The notes under the pieces were generated by a model. The model made no database searches, was not told the origin of the DNA, and saw nothing but the letters and a program-made list of their open reading frames with translations. A DNA stretch of 55,842 nucleotides from Gracilaria domingensis. Taxonomy: Eukaryota > Rhodophyta > Florideophyceae > Gracilariales > Gracilariaceae. The DNA lies in contig VCMS01000308.1 in the NCBI GenBank assembly GCA_022539475.1, forward strand, positions 76,889-132,730, written 5' to 3'. A program made the translations under genes and the position numbers. The stretch's first letter is position 1; each line of letters begins with the position of its first letter. Shown here piece by piece: positions 1 through 9,047 of the stretch.

Positions 1-548
1 TGGAGGCCCATTGGGAATGAAGGAGATTGTTATGTGTTGCTATACGTACCTCACATGAGTCGACGAGTACCATGCGAGGATGATGTGCAGACAAGATAAC
101 ACTCTAATATTTAGTGTGGTCGCCATTCTAATTGAAGAATGTTAGGGGGTGACGCCGGCAGACGTGGATCCTGCAGAGTGACAGAAGTGTTGAAGGAGAG
201 CCAACTGATGGGACTGTGGCAAGAGCGTCAGTACCTGAGATATGCCAATGTCGCCCTGCAACTCAATGTTCGTGAGGGAAATGGCTGGCCCCATTTCGAG
301 GAATATATTGTGAGACTGTGATGACATAGGTCTCACACCATCTGTCCCAATACTCCGCTATAGTTTTGGATGCCGAGGAGTTTTCCTTCATTCTTGATTG
401 TCTTCGAGATGTTCTATTGAAGGGCAAGTCGACGAAGACAAAGCAATGGAAAAGCTTGAGGAGGTTCGAGGTTTCTTTTATGTAGAGCTGTCTTGTTTCC
501 GCGCGGCTAAGCAGTGAGGATGAAACTGAACGGAGGAAGATCCATGGA
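1..548. other. Left margin, no recognisable gene
   Basis: No open frame here resembles a known family. The frames around 400-540 contain short plausible coding stretches on the plus strand, such as a run rich in Lys/Arg/Glu, and may belong to the upstream part of the gene that continues at 549. The partner of this stretch in the inverted repeat would lie beyond the right end of the window, so it cannot be tested by comparison. Confidence 0.4.
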
Positions 549-2728
549 AGTGTTTCCTGAAACGCGAAAGTCAGTCTTTCTGCTCCATCGAATGAAAGAC
601 GTTGCAAGACCCAGACAACAACGCAGCTGTGTATCAGTTGCCTTTTGGGACAGTTGTGACTTCAAATTTGCCAGCGTGTTCGGGATTTGGTGACAAGTTG
701 TGAACTTCAGATCCACTTGTGGCCCCGCGTGTTCGTGAGGCAGGAGAACTCAATTAGAAACTGCAGGGGGGGCGACTTCGTCAGAATCTGATTGCGGACG
801 ATGCTCAAGTGTATTCCGGCCCCCCCGCACCAGTGAGCTAGTCCGGAAAAAGAGAGGACTCCCGCTGCTGCTGATGCAAAACATCTGACAGTGGAAGGGG
901 AGCCGCGAAGAAAGTGACGAGAGAGGGGCAGGTGAGTTATAGGGAAATCGAACGGCCGAAGACTCGAGGTGCATAGAAGTTCTGATTTAGCTTGAAGAAG
1001 AACGCAGCGGGAATCGCCGAGCGAAGAAACGGAGAAAGATTTCACACACCCGATGAGATTCTATCTGAACCAGCATATGACAACGCGGGATCCCTGATGT
1101 CTCAACTAAATGAACATGTGCTGAGAGGAAGGTCGATGAAGGTTCAGTTCGTGGCATTGGGAGAGGGAGCGAATGCAGAGAACGCAGGCAGTTCTGCATT
1201 TGTGGATGACGAAGAGCTTCTTTCTGTGACAGTTCCACGGGTTGTCACCGTCGAGAAAGATGCTGCGCCAGACGATCAGCAAGAGACAGGTGGGGGTCAT
1301 TTGATGACGAGTTACCTACAGCTCTTCCGGAATCTGAGGAGCACGGACTTGTTCGAGGTGACCCATATGATGGCCCACTGAACCCATCATGGTGCGGGTA
1401 TGCCAGGCTGAGACCGCAGGAATGGCAAGGGAAGAACGTAATTGAGCACAAGGACCCCTGGCTCAGAGTCATTCACTTGCCGAAGGGACATAGGTCGGAG
1501 CTGCTAAGTGTCTCGAATCTCAGAGATGTACACCATCTTGTCTTTTGGCACGCTGCAAGGGCTGAACATCGCCTACGGGCGGAGACATTTGGTATGCAGT
1601 ATCCTCGTACTCGACCGACAGGTATGGATGATGAAGAGGTGCTGTGGGTTGCTGCGAAGGAGCATGACGAATTTGGGCAAATGTTCTTCGTCCGAATGCA
1701 AGCTGAGCTAAGGCAGAATGGATATTGCGTGCTTGATGGCTTTGCGACGGATAATGGTGTCCCTAAATGGGAGGAGTTGGAAGAAGTTCGGGAGTTCGGA
1801 GATGTGTCCGGGAAGTTGGTGGACTTCTTCGAGAATGAGTATGGAGCGATGCCGGATATACGGAAAGGAGAGGAACAGAAGTCGTTTGTTCAAATAATCA
1901 ACGATGATAAAGGATGGAAGGACGGTAGCGATGGACCATTTGAGGGGAGAGTGATGTCGACACGTTGGGGTACGGTGGAGAAGCCGGAGGATAATGAGGA
2001 GCTCAGGTGGGTTGTAAGGTCGCGTGCTTTACTTGATGTTCGAATGGGTACAATTGCTGCGGCTTTGGGACTATGGGACAATGAAAGGGAAGCTGTGAAG
2101 ATGTACACTCCGAAAACTGGTGGTCGATTTCTGGGGACGACGAGAAAGTGCAAGCGCCAGACGCTGCACACCGACTTCAGTGGTCTGGTTACGAAGGAAA
2201 CAATGAATACTGGCACCCCGGATACTTTGTAATGGCCTCTGGGAAAGAGGGCTTTCCTCTCTGGGTGAGCGCTGGAAGCCATCAACTGGTGGGGATGAAC
2301 AACCAACAGTTGCGAGTGATGTCGGAGGTGTATCCAGCGAAGAAGATAATCATCCCACCGTACTCTGTATTCGTGGCCGTGGTGATGTGACACATGCTGG
2401 AGCAAGTGGGAAGGACAAGGTGGATAGGCCCGAGTCTATGGATTTGCTGGTTAGATACCACATGTACATGGTACCAGAGGGCTACGCACTACCTGATGCT
2501 GTTCATCGGGTGCGGGATTTCCGACCCACGTTTGTCAATGGTGACGAGGAGGAGGAGGCGGAGGATGAACTGTTGTCCGATAAGGAGGGTGGGGCGGTTG
2601 ACATGGACGAAGACCAAGTGGTCGTGGAGATTGGTGTGGAAGCGGACGCCGGTAGAACCGAAGTGCTCGAGAGTAGTAGTGATGACGATTTGCCAATAAT
2701 GAGGCTGCGAGCGCCTCAAAGTGGATGA
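549..2728 (+). pseudogene. 2-oxoglutarate/Fe(II) oxygenase-like protein, left copy, frameshifted
   Basis: A gene of perhaps 600 codons is spread over all three frames. The order is an acidic N-terminal stretch, a segment starting SLMSQLNEHVL (about 1094), a segment at 1477-2232, and an acidic tail at 2387-2728 ending in RLRAPQSG. The core has LHTDFSG near 2166, then a GSHQLVG segment, then DVTHAGA in the right-arm copy, followed by RYHMYMVPEG. This H-x-D, distal H and downstream Arg layout is that of phytanoyl-CoA/2OG dioxygenases, so oxygenase is inferred, not proven. Compared with the right copy, the left lacks one G at 1292-1296, one A near 2215 and one G near 2375. The right copy is broken at other places. 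Substrate is unknown; a basic PRKKRRK stretch in the right copy suggests a nuclear location. Confidence 0.6.
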
Positions 2729-3027
2729 GAATGAGATGATTAGTAAATTATGTGTGTCTTGCGAGTATTAAGAGTAGTATACTATTACAAGGCTATACAT
2801 ATGAACATAGAAAAGGTGCGGCAGGCTGGTAATTGAACAAATGTCAACGTCTTTGGTCCAGTTGCGTCTAATTGCAACATGCCAAATGCTCGGTATCGTT
2901 AACATCATTGGTGGCACCATTCAATTCGCAATTGAACATGTAGCGTCCTAACACTTCTGAAACTGCACTTAAGGTTGCTTTTAAGAGAAGTATATGCAGT
3001 TCCTGTCTATGCGGTACTTGTGGCAGT

Positions 3028-3888
3028 ATGGTGACTGTATCAGGCAAAATGGCAGAGGAACAGAGAGACTTGGCGGAAATTTCACCAAATACCTTGTCTA
3101 AGTTCATATATGCCAATGGTTACGGTATATTAAGTTCCGTTGATGGAACGTTGAGAAGAGAAGGAGAGTCAATTCCAGAAGAAGTTGTGAAGTGTATGAA
3201 GTTCATTGACGAACGTGTTGGTTTCGGACTTGTCACAGGGGGTGATGTGGGCGACGTGGAGGGGAAAATGGAAGGACTCGGAGACTATAAGATTGGTGTC
3301 TCGGCGAATCATGGAGCTTTCATGCGTTTCTCTGACGAGAGGGAAATTAAGGGTGCATTCAATGATCACACCCTTGACCACACTGTTGACGGACTACTGT
3401 TCCTGGCAAGGGATTTGAATAGGAGGCATGGTATTGTGAATGATGATGACAAGGGGTTCGTGGAGACCAGAAGTGATAGTGGCCTTCCCAATTTCGTGTA
3501 CAACAAACTGTGGCAGTGGAAAGAAGAAGTGGATTCTGCTATTGGGGACCTGTTGCAGAAGATGGATGCGTTTGTTATCTATCCCGGCGATAAAAGTTGC
3601 GAAATTGTGGACAAGAGATACACAAAAGGAAGCGGAGGAGAAAATCTTGTGGATAATGAACCGAGATTTATTGATACGGATGACGTCGTGACGTTCGGAA
3701 GTGCTTTGAGCGACGGGCCTTTGCATGAGGTAGGCGTGTACGGCGTTCACGTCAAAGAAGATTGTATCCCGCGTGGAGTACACAACCTGTTCGAAAGCGT
3801 GGAGGATGTACATTCGACAATTATGTTGGTGGCTCTGTTGTACGGCTACGAGGAAAAGCAGCAGGATAAAAACCACCATGATTCATAA
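3028..3888 (+). CDS. HAD-superfamily phosphatase-like protein with degenerate active site, left copy
   Basis: An intact frame of 286 residues. It is a paralogue of the convergent neighbour at 3941-4813, sharing the NGY..SxVDGTL, RVGFG and SDGPL/NDGPL blocks. HAD hydrolases of the Cof/IIB type need an aspartate nucleophile in DxDGT. Here the position is Ser37 (SSVDGTL), the second motif reads TGGD instead of TGRD, and the last reads GSALSDG instead of GDxxND. It is therefore probably a pseudoenzyme, yet the frame is open in both arms. Alignment with the paralogue suggests that Met8 (base 3049) may be the true start. The stop lies about 50 bases from the stop of the convergent gene. Function is unknown; sugar-phosphate binding or regulation of the paralogue would be speculation. 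Confidence 0.75.
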   Translation: MVTVSGKMAEEQRDLAEISPNTLSKFIYANGYGILSSVDGTLRREGESIPEEVVKCMKFIDERVGFGLVTGGDVGDVEGKMEGLGDYKIGVSANHGAFMRFSDEREIKGAFNDHTLDHTVDGLLFLARDLNRRHGIVNDDDKGFVETRSDSGLPNFVYNKLWQWKEEVDSAIGDLLQKMDAFVIYPGDKSCEIVDKRYTKGSGGENLVDNEPRFIDTDDVVTFGSALSDGPLHEVGVYGVHVKEDCIPRGVHNLFESVEDVHSTIMLVALLYGYEEKQQDKNHHDS

Positions 3889-3940
3889 AAGGGTATTGAG
3901 ATATATACGACACTTTTATTACTGAGATCTCATATCATAG

Positions 3941-4813
3941 CTAAGTATTAAAGGCATCGTAGCACTTGAAACAAATTCCAAGAGCATTTCTAAACCATTG
4001 ACACTTGCATTTTCTGTACCCGTACAGTTCTGCCACCCTTCTGATGGTCTCATGCACGTCCTCCACGCCATCAACAAGATATGTTACCGCTGCTGGATGG
4101 TCTTCTCCCTTCACATGAACTGCCAGGGTTGCCATTTCATATAGAGGGCCATCATTGGAAGCATTCCCGAAAGCAACGATTAAATGTGTGTCGAACTGGG
4201 GGTCGTTTTCAACCAAGGCTAGCGCCCCACTATTTTTCGTGAAACGAATGTCCCCTATGTCACAGTTTTCATCTTGAGGGTACGCAACCAGGTTCGGAAA
4301 GGATGTCAACACTTTTGAAATACCGGAGTTAACTTCTGTTTTCCACTTCGACAGTCCATTGTACGTGAAGTTAGGGAGTTCACTGTCTTTTCTAGTGCTC
4401 ACCACTGCTTGTTGACGCTCTTCGTGAAGTCCGTGCGATTCATTTAAGGAGAGTGCAAGTCTCTCAAGTTCGGCTGCACATCTTTCGTAACCTTCCCTGT
4501 CAAGGTCCTGATCAATTTCGGTACCATTGGATAATCTCACCCGTGCGCCTTGGTTTCCAGAGATGCCAAAAGTGTAGCCACCCAGGTGCTCCATGAAACT
4601 CTCGGCATCCTCTATATCTCGCCCAGTAGCAATTCCGAAACCAACGCGTGCGTTGATGTACTTCATGCATTTGACTGTTTCGGCAGGAATGTTGTCCCCA
4701 GCTCTTTTCAGAGTACCGTCAACATCACTAATCACGGCGTAGCCATTTTCGAATATTTCGTTAGCCAGCTGCTGAGGAGTTACTTCTTGGGCTCTAACTT
4801 CCGAGTTATACAT
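3941..4813 (-). CDS. HAD-superfamily (Cof/IIB-like) phosphatase, left copy
   Basis: An intact frame of 290 residues counted from the first ATG (MYNSEVRAQ); the open frame extends upstream without an ATG. Motif I is ISDVDGTL with nucleophile Asp30 and Asp32. Motif II is IATGRD at residues 61-66. Motif IV reads VAFGNASNDG, so the usual first Asp is Asn. The C-terminus is rich in Cys (YRKCKCQWFRNALGICFKC). The family dephosphorylates small sugar phosphates such as sucrose-, mannosylglycerate- or trehalose-phosphate; the substrate cannot be named here. It is convergent with its paralogue at 3028-3888, which suggests an old inverted duplication of one gene. The right-arm copy has TRRD in motif II. 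Confidence 0.78.
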   Translation of the reverse strand: MYNSEVRAQEVTPQQLANEIFENGYAVISDVDGTLKRAGDNIPAETVKCMKYINARVGFGIATGRDIEDAESFMEHLGGYTFGISGNQGARVRLSNGTEIDQDLDREGYERCAAELERLALSLNESHGLHEERQQAVVSTRKDSELPNFTYNGLSKWKTEVNSGISKVLTSFPNLVAYPQDENCDIGDIRFTKNSGALALVENDPQFDTHLIVAFGNASNDGPLYEMATLAVHVKGEDHPAAVTYLVDGVEDVHETIRRVAELYGYRKCKCQWFRNALGICFKCYDAFNT

Positions 4814-5409
4814 GTTTTGAAAGCTTTCGAAAGGGTTCGTTTTGCAAATGGGTGTGGGTATAGGAATGAGAAGGATGTGATTGATGTTCACAAGGTGTTT
4901 CGTAGTATACAAAGAGTCTAAGAACGACCATATACGGGTATTGTAGTACTGTTTTAAAACGTTACTAGGAGGAGAAGTTTTTGCATCGATTTGAAGTAAA
5001 GAAAGGATGATTTAGTCATAAATTATATGTACGGTTTCAAGTGGGTAAAGAAAACTGTAAATATCTTTAACATGAGCTTAGAAATCAAGAAGAGTAAAAC
5101 AACCTCCATTATGGGTTGAAACCCATAAAAGATTTACCTTACTTTATACGGGTGCCCCAAGTAATGCAAACGCTTAGTTCTTCAGAAATATCACAATTTT
5201 TGTACTTGTTTCGTTACTAGTATCGTGCACTTTAATGATATGGAATGACCATTTTCTATCTAGCAAAGTCTTAACGAAGTATTAGTGATAACGGATGTAG
5301 GATTTAAAGGGGCATATTTGAACCACAGAAGGAAGAACAATATAAGTAATGTAATAGGAACAGGTCATTTCGATAAAGTAAATTTTATGTCTAACTATGT
5401 CTAAAAGGT
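4814..5409. other. AT-rich intergenic stretch
   Basis: No gene is seen. It lies 5' of the HAD gene and 3' of the reductase-like gene, both on the minus strand. At 5109-5128 there is a small hairpin with a nine-base stem (TTATGGGTT/AACCCATAA), kept in the right arm near 51337. The stretch is present in both arms with only scattered substitutions. Confidence 0.5.
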
Positions 5410-6330
5410 TCAGAACACCGAAAAGTCATGTGTTCTAACCTCAAAGCTGGGAGATAACTTTTCCTTAACAACGTTGACGTAGTTTGTATGAAAAGGAGCG
5501 GGGTCACCGCCTACAATGTTTCTTTCTTGGCGGGAAAAGTCGTAGAAGTACGCGTTCCTAAACTGAAAGTCGGAGAAAGAAGTAGGGAAGCCAACGAGAG
5601 TTTTCCCATATGCAAGAAGTCGCCCAACGGTCTCTCCCAGGTGGAAAGTAGTACCTGTCTTAAGCGAAACTATCTTCAACAGCTCTTTCATTATTGTGAG
5701 CACAACCGTACTGCACTCCGTAGCGACTACGTCCATAGGAATGAAACCTCTTGAGGCCCCGACGATGTTGAACGCTGATAGCCACACGAGCTTCTCATAA
5801 TAGCTTACGAGAAATGTGTCTTCGTCGACAACCCCGCAAGTGAGACCCATAGACCTAAACCTGTCTGCAACGTTGGAGGCCCACTTTCCTGTTGCGACAG
5901 TGAGACCATCTGGACTTTGAGGAGTGACACCATCCTGCGGAGCTGCGTTTCTTGAGGGGACACCAACGTATAGGACAACTTTTGAACATTTGTCCACACC
6001 GAGCTTCGAAAGCAATGGTATGATGTCTCCATTCTGGAAGAAATTGAGATTCTCTCTGAGCGAATAAGGGCAAGCCTGAATTACGGTCTCCAGGGTGTTC
6101 GTTCTTCCACAAACTAGTATCGGTACATCAGAAAGATGAGAGGTAGCAGCCATGCTGCAGAATTCGTGTGCGGAAATGATCGTATCTTCTTCGTTCGCCA
6201 GCATGGTACCTATACGCCCCCTTCCAACAATAACGGCCCGAGTCCTTCGGGCGGGAGATGAGGCCTGAGGGACGTCAGAGTATCTGGGACTCGGAGGCGG
6301 AGTCGGAGGCATGTCGGACTGGGAGTTCAT
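5410..6330 (-). CDS. Ketopantoate reductase-like (PanE/ApbA-type) protein, left copy
   Basis: 306 residues from ATG at 6330. The start is set by comparison of the arms: a one-base difference just upstream (at the position equivalent to right-arm 50034) changes the frame of everything 5' of this ATG. The N-terminus is Ser/Pro-rich, followed by a dinucleotide-binding strand AVIVGRGRIGTML. Later blocks are VPILVCGRTN, LRENLNFFQNGD, VVLYVGVPSR and YYEKLVWLSAFNIVGAS, the last matching the Lys-containing catalytic helix of 2-dehydropantoate 2-reductases. That family uses NADPH to make pantoate for coenzyme A, but the glycine loop (GRGRIG rather than GxGxxG) and the long N-terminus argue for caution. 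The left copy ends in a 13-residue tail (FEVRTHDFSV region) that the right copy has lost. Confidence 0.65.
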   Translation of the reverse strand: MNSQSDMPPTPPPSPRYSDVPQASSPARRTRAVIVGRGRIGTMLANEEDTIISAHEFCSMAATSHLSDVPILVCGRTNTLETVIQACPYSLRENLNFFQNGDIIPLLSKLGVDKCSKVVLYVGVPSRNAAPQDGVTPQSPDGLTVATGKWASNVADRFRSMGLTCGVVDEDTFLVSYYEKLVWLSAFNIVGASRGFIPMDVVATECSTVVLTIMKELLKIVSLKTGTTFHLGETVGRLLAYGKTLVGFPTSFSDFQFRNAYFYDFSRQERNIVGGDPAPFHTNYVNVVKEKLSPSFEVRTHDFSVF

Positions 6331-6729
6331 TGCAAGTGTTCGATTGTTTTTGTGTGACGATAAAAAGGGAAGATGGGGCGGAGAACTGCTGGGGTAAAGA
6401 GTGATAGGTAAGTAAAACGGTTGGGAAGCGCAGAACGGGAACATGGTTCACTTTGTGAAAGTGAGCGAAATGTATGATATGTGATTGTACTGAATGAATG
6501 ATAGGGCTTGTATGAGACGACAAGCGACAAAGTGTGATGATGTTTTATGAAAGGTAGGTGGAAGAGTAGAAAGTGTGCAATGAATGAAACTGATTTCGAA
6601 CCTGAGTTGTAAAGTAGTTGTAAAGTACGAGTTACGGGGAGCTTGAATACAGGATGAAAGGAGCCATTTTGGCTTCATAAATGAGGTGAACGGGTTTTAT
6701 AGCTTCAATCTGATTGCCATAATTAAAAG
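6331..6729. other. Region between divergent reductase-like gene and epimerase fragment
   Basis: No gene is seen. It holds the 5' side of the reductase-like gene, with short out-of-frame pieces that differ by one base between the arms and so are unlikely to be coding. The missing N-terminal half of the epimerase downstream is not here. No clear promoter element was identified. Confidence 0.4.
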
Positions 6730-7047
6730 GATGGAGTTGGATTGCGCCCGAATACGTCTATAAAGGTCGTAGAAGCACTTATGAAGGAAGGAGTTGTAGA
6801 CATGTTATTGTTGATGACGGTGGAGCCAGGGTTTGGAGGACAGGCGTTTATGGAGGGTGTTCTTGATAAGGTGCGACATGCAAGGGAGTTGTACCCAAGA
6901 ATAGGGATACAGGTGGATGGAGGTATTGGACTGAGTACTGTGAAAGCAGTAGTGAAGGCCGGTGCAAACATTTCAGTTGCAGGATCTGCCATCTTTGGCT
7001 CGAGTAACCCAGCTCATGTCATAGCTGGTTTTCGAAAGGTTGGTTAG
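6730..7047 (+). pseudogene. Ribulose-phosphate 3-epimerase, C-terminal fragment, left copy
   Basis: About 105 residues beginning GVGLRPNTS, preceded by an AG that would serve as a 3' splice site (ATTAAAAG then GAT). Family hallmarks are the VDMLLLMTVEPGFGGQ block with the catalytic-loop Gly/Pro motif, IQVDGGIG with the second metal-binding Asp, and a final AGANISVAGSAIFGS phosphate-binding block. The enzyme interconverts ribulose-5-P and xylulose-5-P in the Calvin and pentose-phosphate pathways. The first 120 or so residues, including the N-terminal metal ligands, are absent from the arm. The same truncation is present at 49400-49717. Unless an unseen distant exon exists, this is a gene fragment. 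Confidence 0.8.
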
Positions 7048-7089
7048 AGATAGTAGCATAAATTTATTGTTTATTACATTGTTACCTTT

Positions 7090-7400
7090 ACGTGTTATCA
7101 CAACTAAATTCTCCGTCTCCATTGGAGATGTATTTCTCTTGTATGACAACCGGGAAAGGATGTGAGAGAACATCAATATATCCCCAGTGGACGCTGAGAG
7201 GGAGGATGAACTACTCTACGTGCTATCATTGTTACCCATCCGGTGTCGAGTGGTGACATATTTTTTTTTGTCACAACCCACAAAGGATGTGACGGAAGAA
7301 GAACATGCCCCCAGTCGAGACAGAGGGTGAGCAACTCTAAGTACAATCACTAGTCCCTAGCTTGCCTCCACTGGCAATATCTTCCTGTTTTGCTATAACC
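7090..7400 (+). repeat. Two diverged tandem units (about 130-150 bases each)
   Basis: Two imperfect direct copies follow each other: both contain a CACAACC/GACAACC start, AAAGGATGTGA, an ACAT-CCCCAGT block, GAG-GGATGA/GGGTGAGCAACT and a TACAATCACT/TGCTATCATTG block. The units are non-coding and present in both arms (right copy about 49060-49370). A T-run inside differs in length between the arms. Confidence 0.55.
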
Positions 7401-7583
7401 ATCGAGTGGGGTTATGGTGGAAGAGAAAAATATCGCCGGTCGAGGCGAGGTGGGTGGGGACTATGTGAAGAGGGGACAGAGAGATGGCGCTTAAATAGTG
7501 GAAGGTGCGGAGGTGTACAGTGGATGTTTTGGCGGGAAATGGGATGAGGGAAACAGGGACAATCATGGTGCTGGATATAGCCC

Positions 7584-8684
7584 GTGTGGTTGGACAGTGG
7601 GGGTGGACAGCACAGTTTAGCTCGATTGCACTGTATCGCAGCGGAAACTTCGATCCAACTACTACTTCTTTTTCTGAAGATTTCGAACGGATACGTGAAG
7701 GATGAGGAGCTGTGGGTGCTGTTGGAGGGGAAGGAGGTACCGCAGACGCCGTCACCAAAGCGGGAAGAGGACGTGATTACGGCGGCTGGTCGGATGTCGC
7801 AGAAGAAGGAAGTGGCTGAGGAAGGAAAGAAGTGTGAGGCGAGGAGAGGGGATGGTGATGAGGTGGAGAAGGGGGTAGAATTGGAGGTGGAGGGGGTCGC
7901 AATGGAGAGAAGGGGTGCGGTGCATCTGAGTCAGTTAGAGGTTGGAGACCAGATAGGGAGTGGGGGCGGAGAGGGTGACAGGGAGATGCGGTTTGTGGGG
8001 GAGATGAAGGCGAGGGTGGGGATGTTGGGGTTGGTGATGAAGGAGCAACTGGACGATGGAATTGTGGAGATTGTAACGGAAATGGGCGGTGTGGTGCTGA
8101 GTGGGGGTGGTAGTGGTGTTTTGGTTGAGGCGATTTCGAGCCTGCGGAATTCGTTGTCGGTATTGGGAGTGGAGATGAGAAATCATGTGTATGGGATAGT
8201 GGAGTGTGCGGGAAGGGAGGTTGGAGAGTTGCGGGAGGAGAATAGGGTTCTGAACGAGAGGTTGGACGTGCTGGAGAAGGAGGTGAAGGAGCTGTGCAAG
8301 AGGCAAAGATTGGTGGAAGAGGAGACGGTGAAAGGAGGTGTGGAGGGAAAGACGGAGAAGGGAAGTGTGAGAAGGGTGGCGGTGCAGAAGGGGTCTCCTG
8401 TGACATCGAAGACAAAGGGTGGTGGGGTTGGGGATGGGAAGAGCCGTCTGAAGAAGAGGCGTAAGGAGATGAAGAAGGTGGTGGAGGAGGTGCCGCGGGA
8501 GGGAGTGGGAGCTCCGGTGGTGACTGGGTTTAGGAGTGCGGCGGAGGTAGCGCGGACTGCGAAGGGGATTCTGAGGGGACAGGAGGAGAGAAGGATGGGA
8601 GGGATTGGAAGCCGTTTTGGGGCGAGGCGGGTATACGAGAAGGGGGAGAGTTGTGCACCTGACTTCTACAAAATGAACGCGTGA
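7584..8684 (+). CDS. Lys/Glu-rich coiled-coil protein, unknown function, left copy
   Basis: An open frame of up to 366 codons; the first ATG in frame is at 7794 (MSQKKEVAEEG), and conserved-looking sequence just upstream (KDEELWVLLEGKEVPQTPSP) suggests an upstream exon or a longer product. The middle has heptad-like helices (VGELREENRVLNERLDVLEKE). The C-terminal third is very basic (SRLKKRRKEMKKVVEE). There are no catalytic motifs or membrane spans. Codon use is strongly purine-rich on the coding strand (GGAG/GAAG), so the antisense strand is also open, which is a composition effect. A filament, scaffold or chromatin role is possible but unsupported. The right copy is cut short by a single G-to-T change. 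Confidence 0.55.
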   Translation: MWLDSGGGQHSLARLHCIAAETSIQLLLLFLKISNGYVKDEELWVLLEGKEVPQTPSPKREEDVITAAGRMSQKKEVAEEGKKCEARRGDGDEVEKGVELEVEGVAMERRGAVHLSQLEVGDQIGSGGGEGDREMRFVGEMKARVGMLGLVMKEQLDDGIVEIVTEMGGVVLSGGGSGVLVEAISSLRNSLSVLGVEMRNHVYGIVECAGREVGELREENRVLNERLDVLEKEVKELCKRQRLVEEETVKGGVEGKTEKGSVRRVAVQKGSPVTSKTKGGGVGDGKSRLKKRRKEMKKVVEEVPREGVGAPVVTGFRSAAEVARTAKGILRGQEERRMGGIGSRFGARRVYEKGESCAPDFYKMNA

Positions 8685-9047
8685 TGGGCGAGAAATGGGT
8701 AAATAGCGGGGGTAGTGTGGACTGGGAAGAAGTGATGGGATGATTGAGGTGGGATGAGTTGCGATTGGCATTGCAACATGGGAGAAATTGGAAACGCAAA
8801 CTAGCACAAGTGCAGTTTTGAGAGAGGGTCGCGGAAAAGAGTGAATGGGGTGGTGCGGCGAAGTAGAACCTCTACAAAAACTAGGGGACCCAAGCACTAA
8901 ACTGCGCGAAATGGAATTTAATATTCCAAAATTTCTTAATTTTTTGAGTGCCAGCCTCTGCTACCCCCTCGCGCGCCTCAAATAGCCCCAAAACTAGCTT
9001 AGTTTCCAAAGCGAACAGACTATATTCCACTTTGCAGAACACAGACG
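8685..9047. other. Inner end of left arm, no gene seen
   Basis: Non-coding in all frames beyond short runs. It is nearly identical to 47399-47760 reversed. The final 40 bases (CTAGCTTAGTTTCC to ACAGACG) mark the arm edge. Confidence 0.5.

Larger units (their letters stand above)
549..9047 (+). repeat. Left arm of large inverted duplication
   Basis: This segment recurs in reverse complement at 47399-55842. The inner edge is sharp: both arms share sequence up to GAACACAGACG, after which the left continues into a gypsy fragment and the right into a membrane-protein gene. The outer edge is not visible, because the right copy is still matching when the window ends (base 549 pairs with base 55842). 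Most of the arm differs by scattered substitutions and a few short indels, about 1-2% by eye, but 549-1080 is much noisier, with many small insertions. Gene order is the same in both arms. A segmental inverted duplication is the simplest reading. Confidence 0.93.

Noticed and set aside
6331..6678. Small frames upstream of the reductase-like gene
   Set aside because: A one-base difference between the arms shifts them, while the frame starting at the ATG at 6330 is kept.
7777..8415. Long Ser/Pro-rich frame opposite the coiled-coil gene (also 48031-48669)
   Set aside because: It is the complement of purine-rich coding sequence; its low-complexity composition is what an antisense shadow would give.
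549..9047. Arms as terminal repeats of a giant virus or Polinton-like element
   Set aside because: No DNA polymerase, capsid, packaging ATPase or protease genes were seen in the spacer; the content is retroelements, DNA transposons and host genes.
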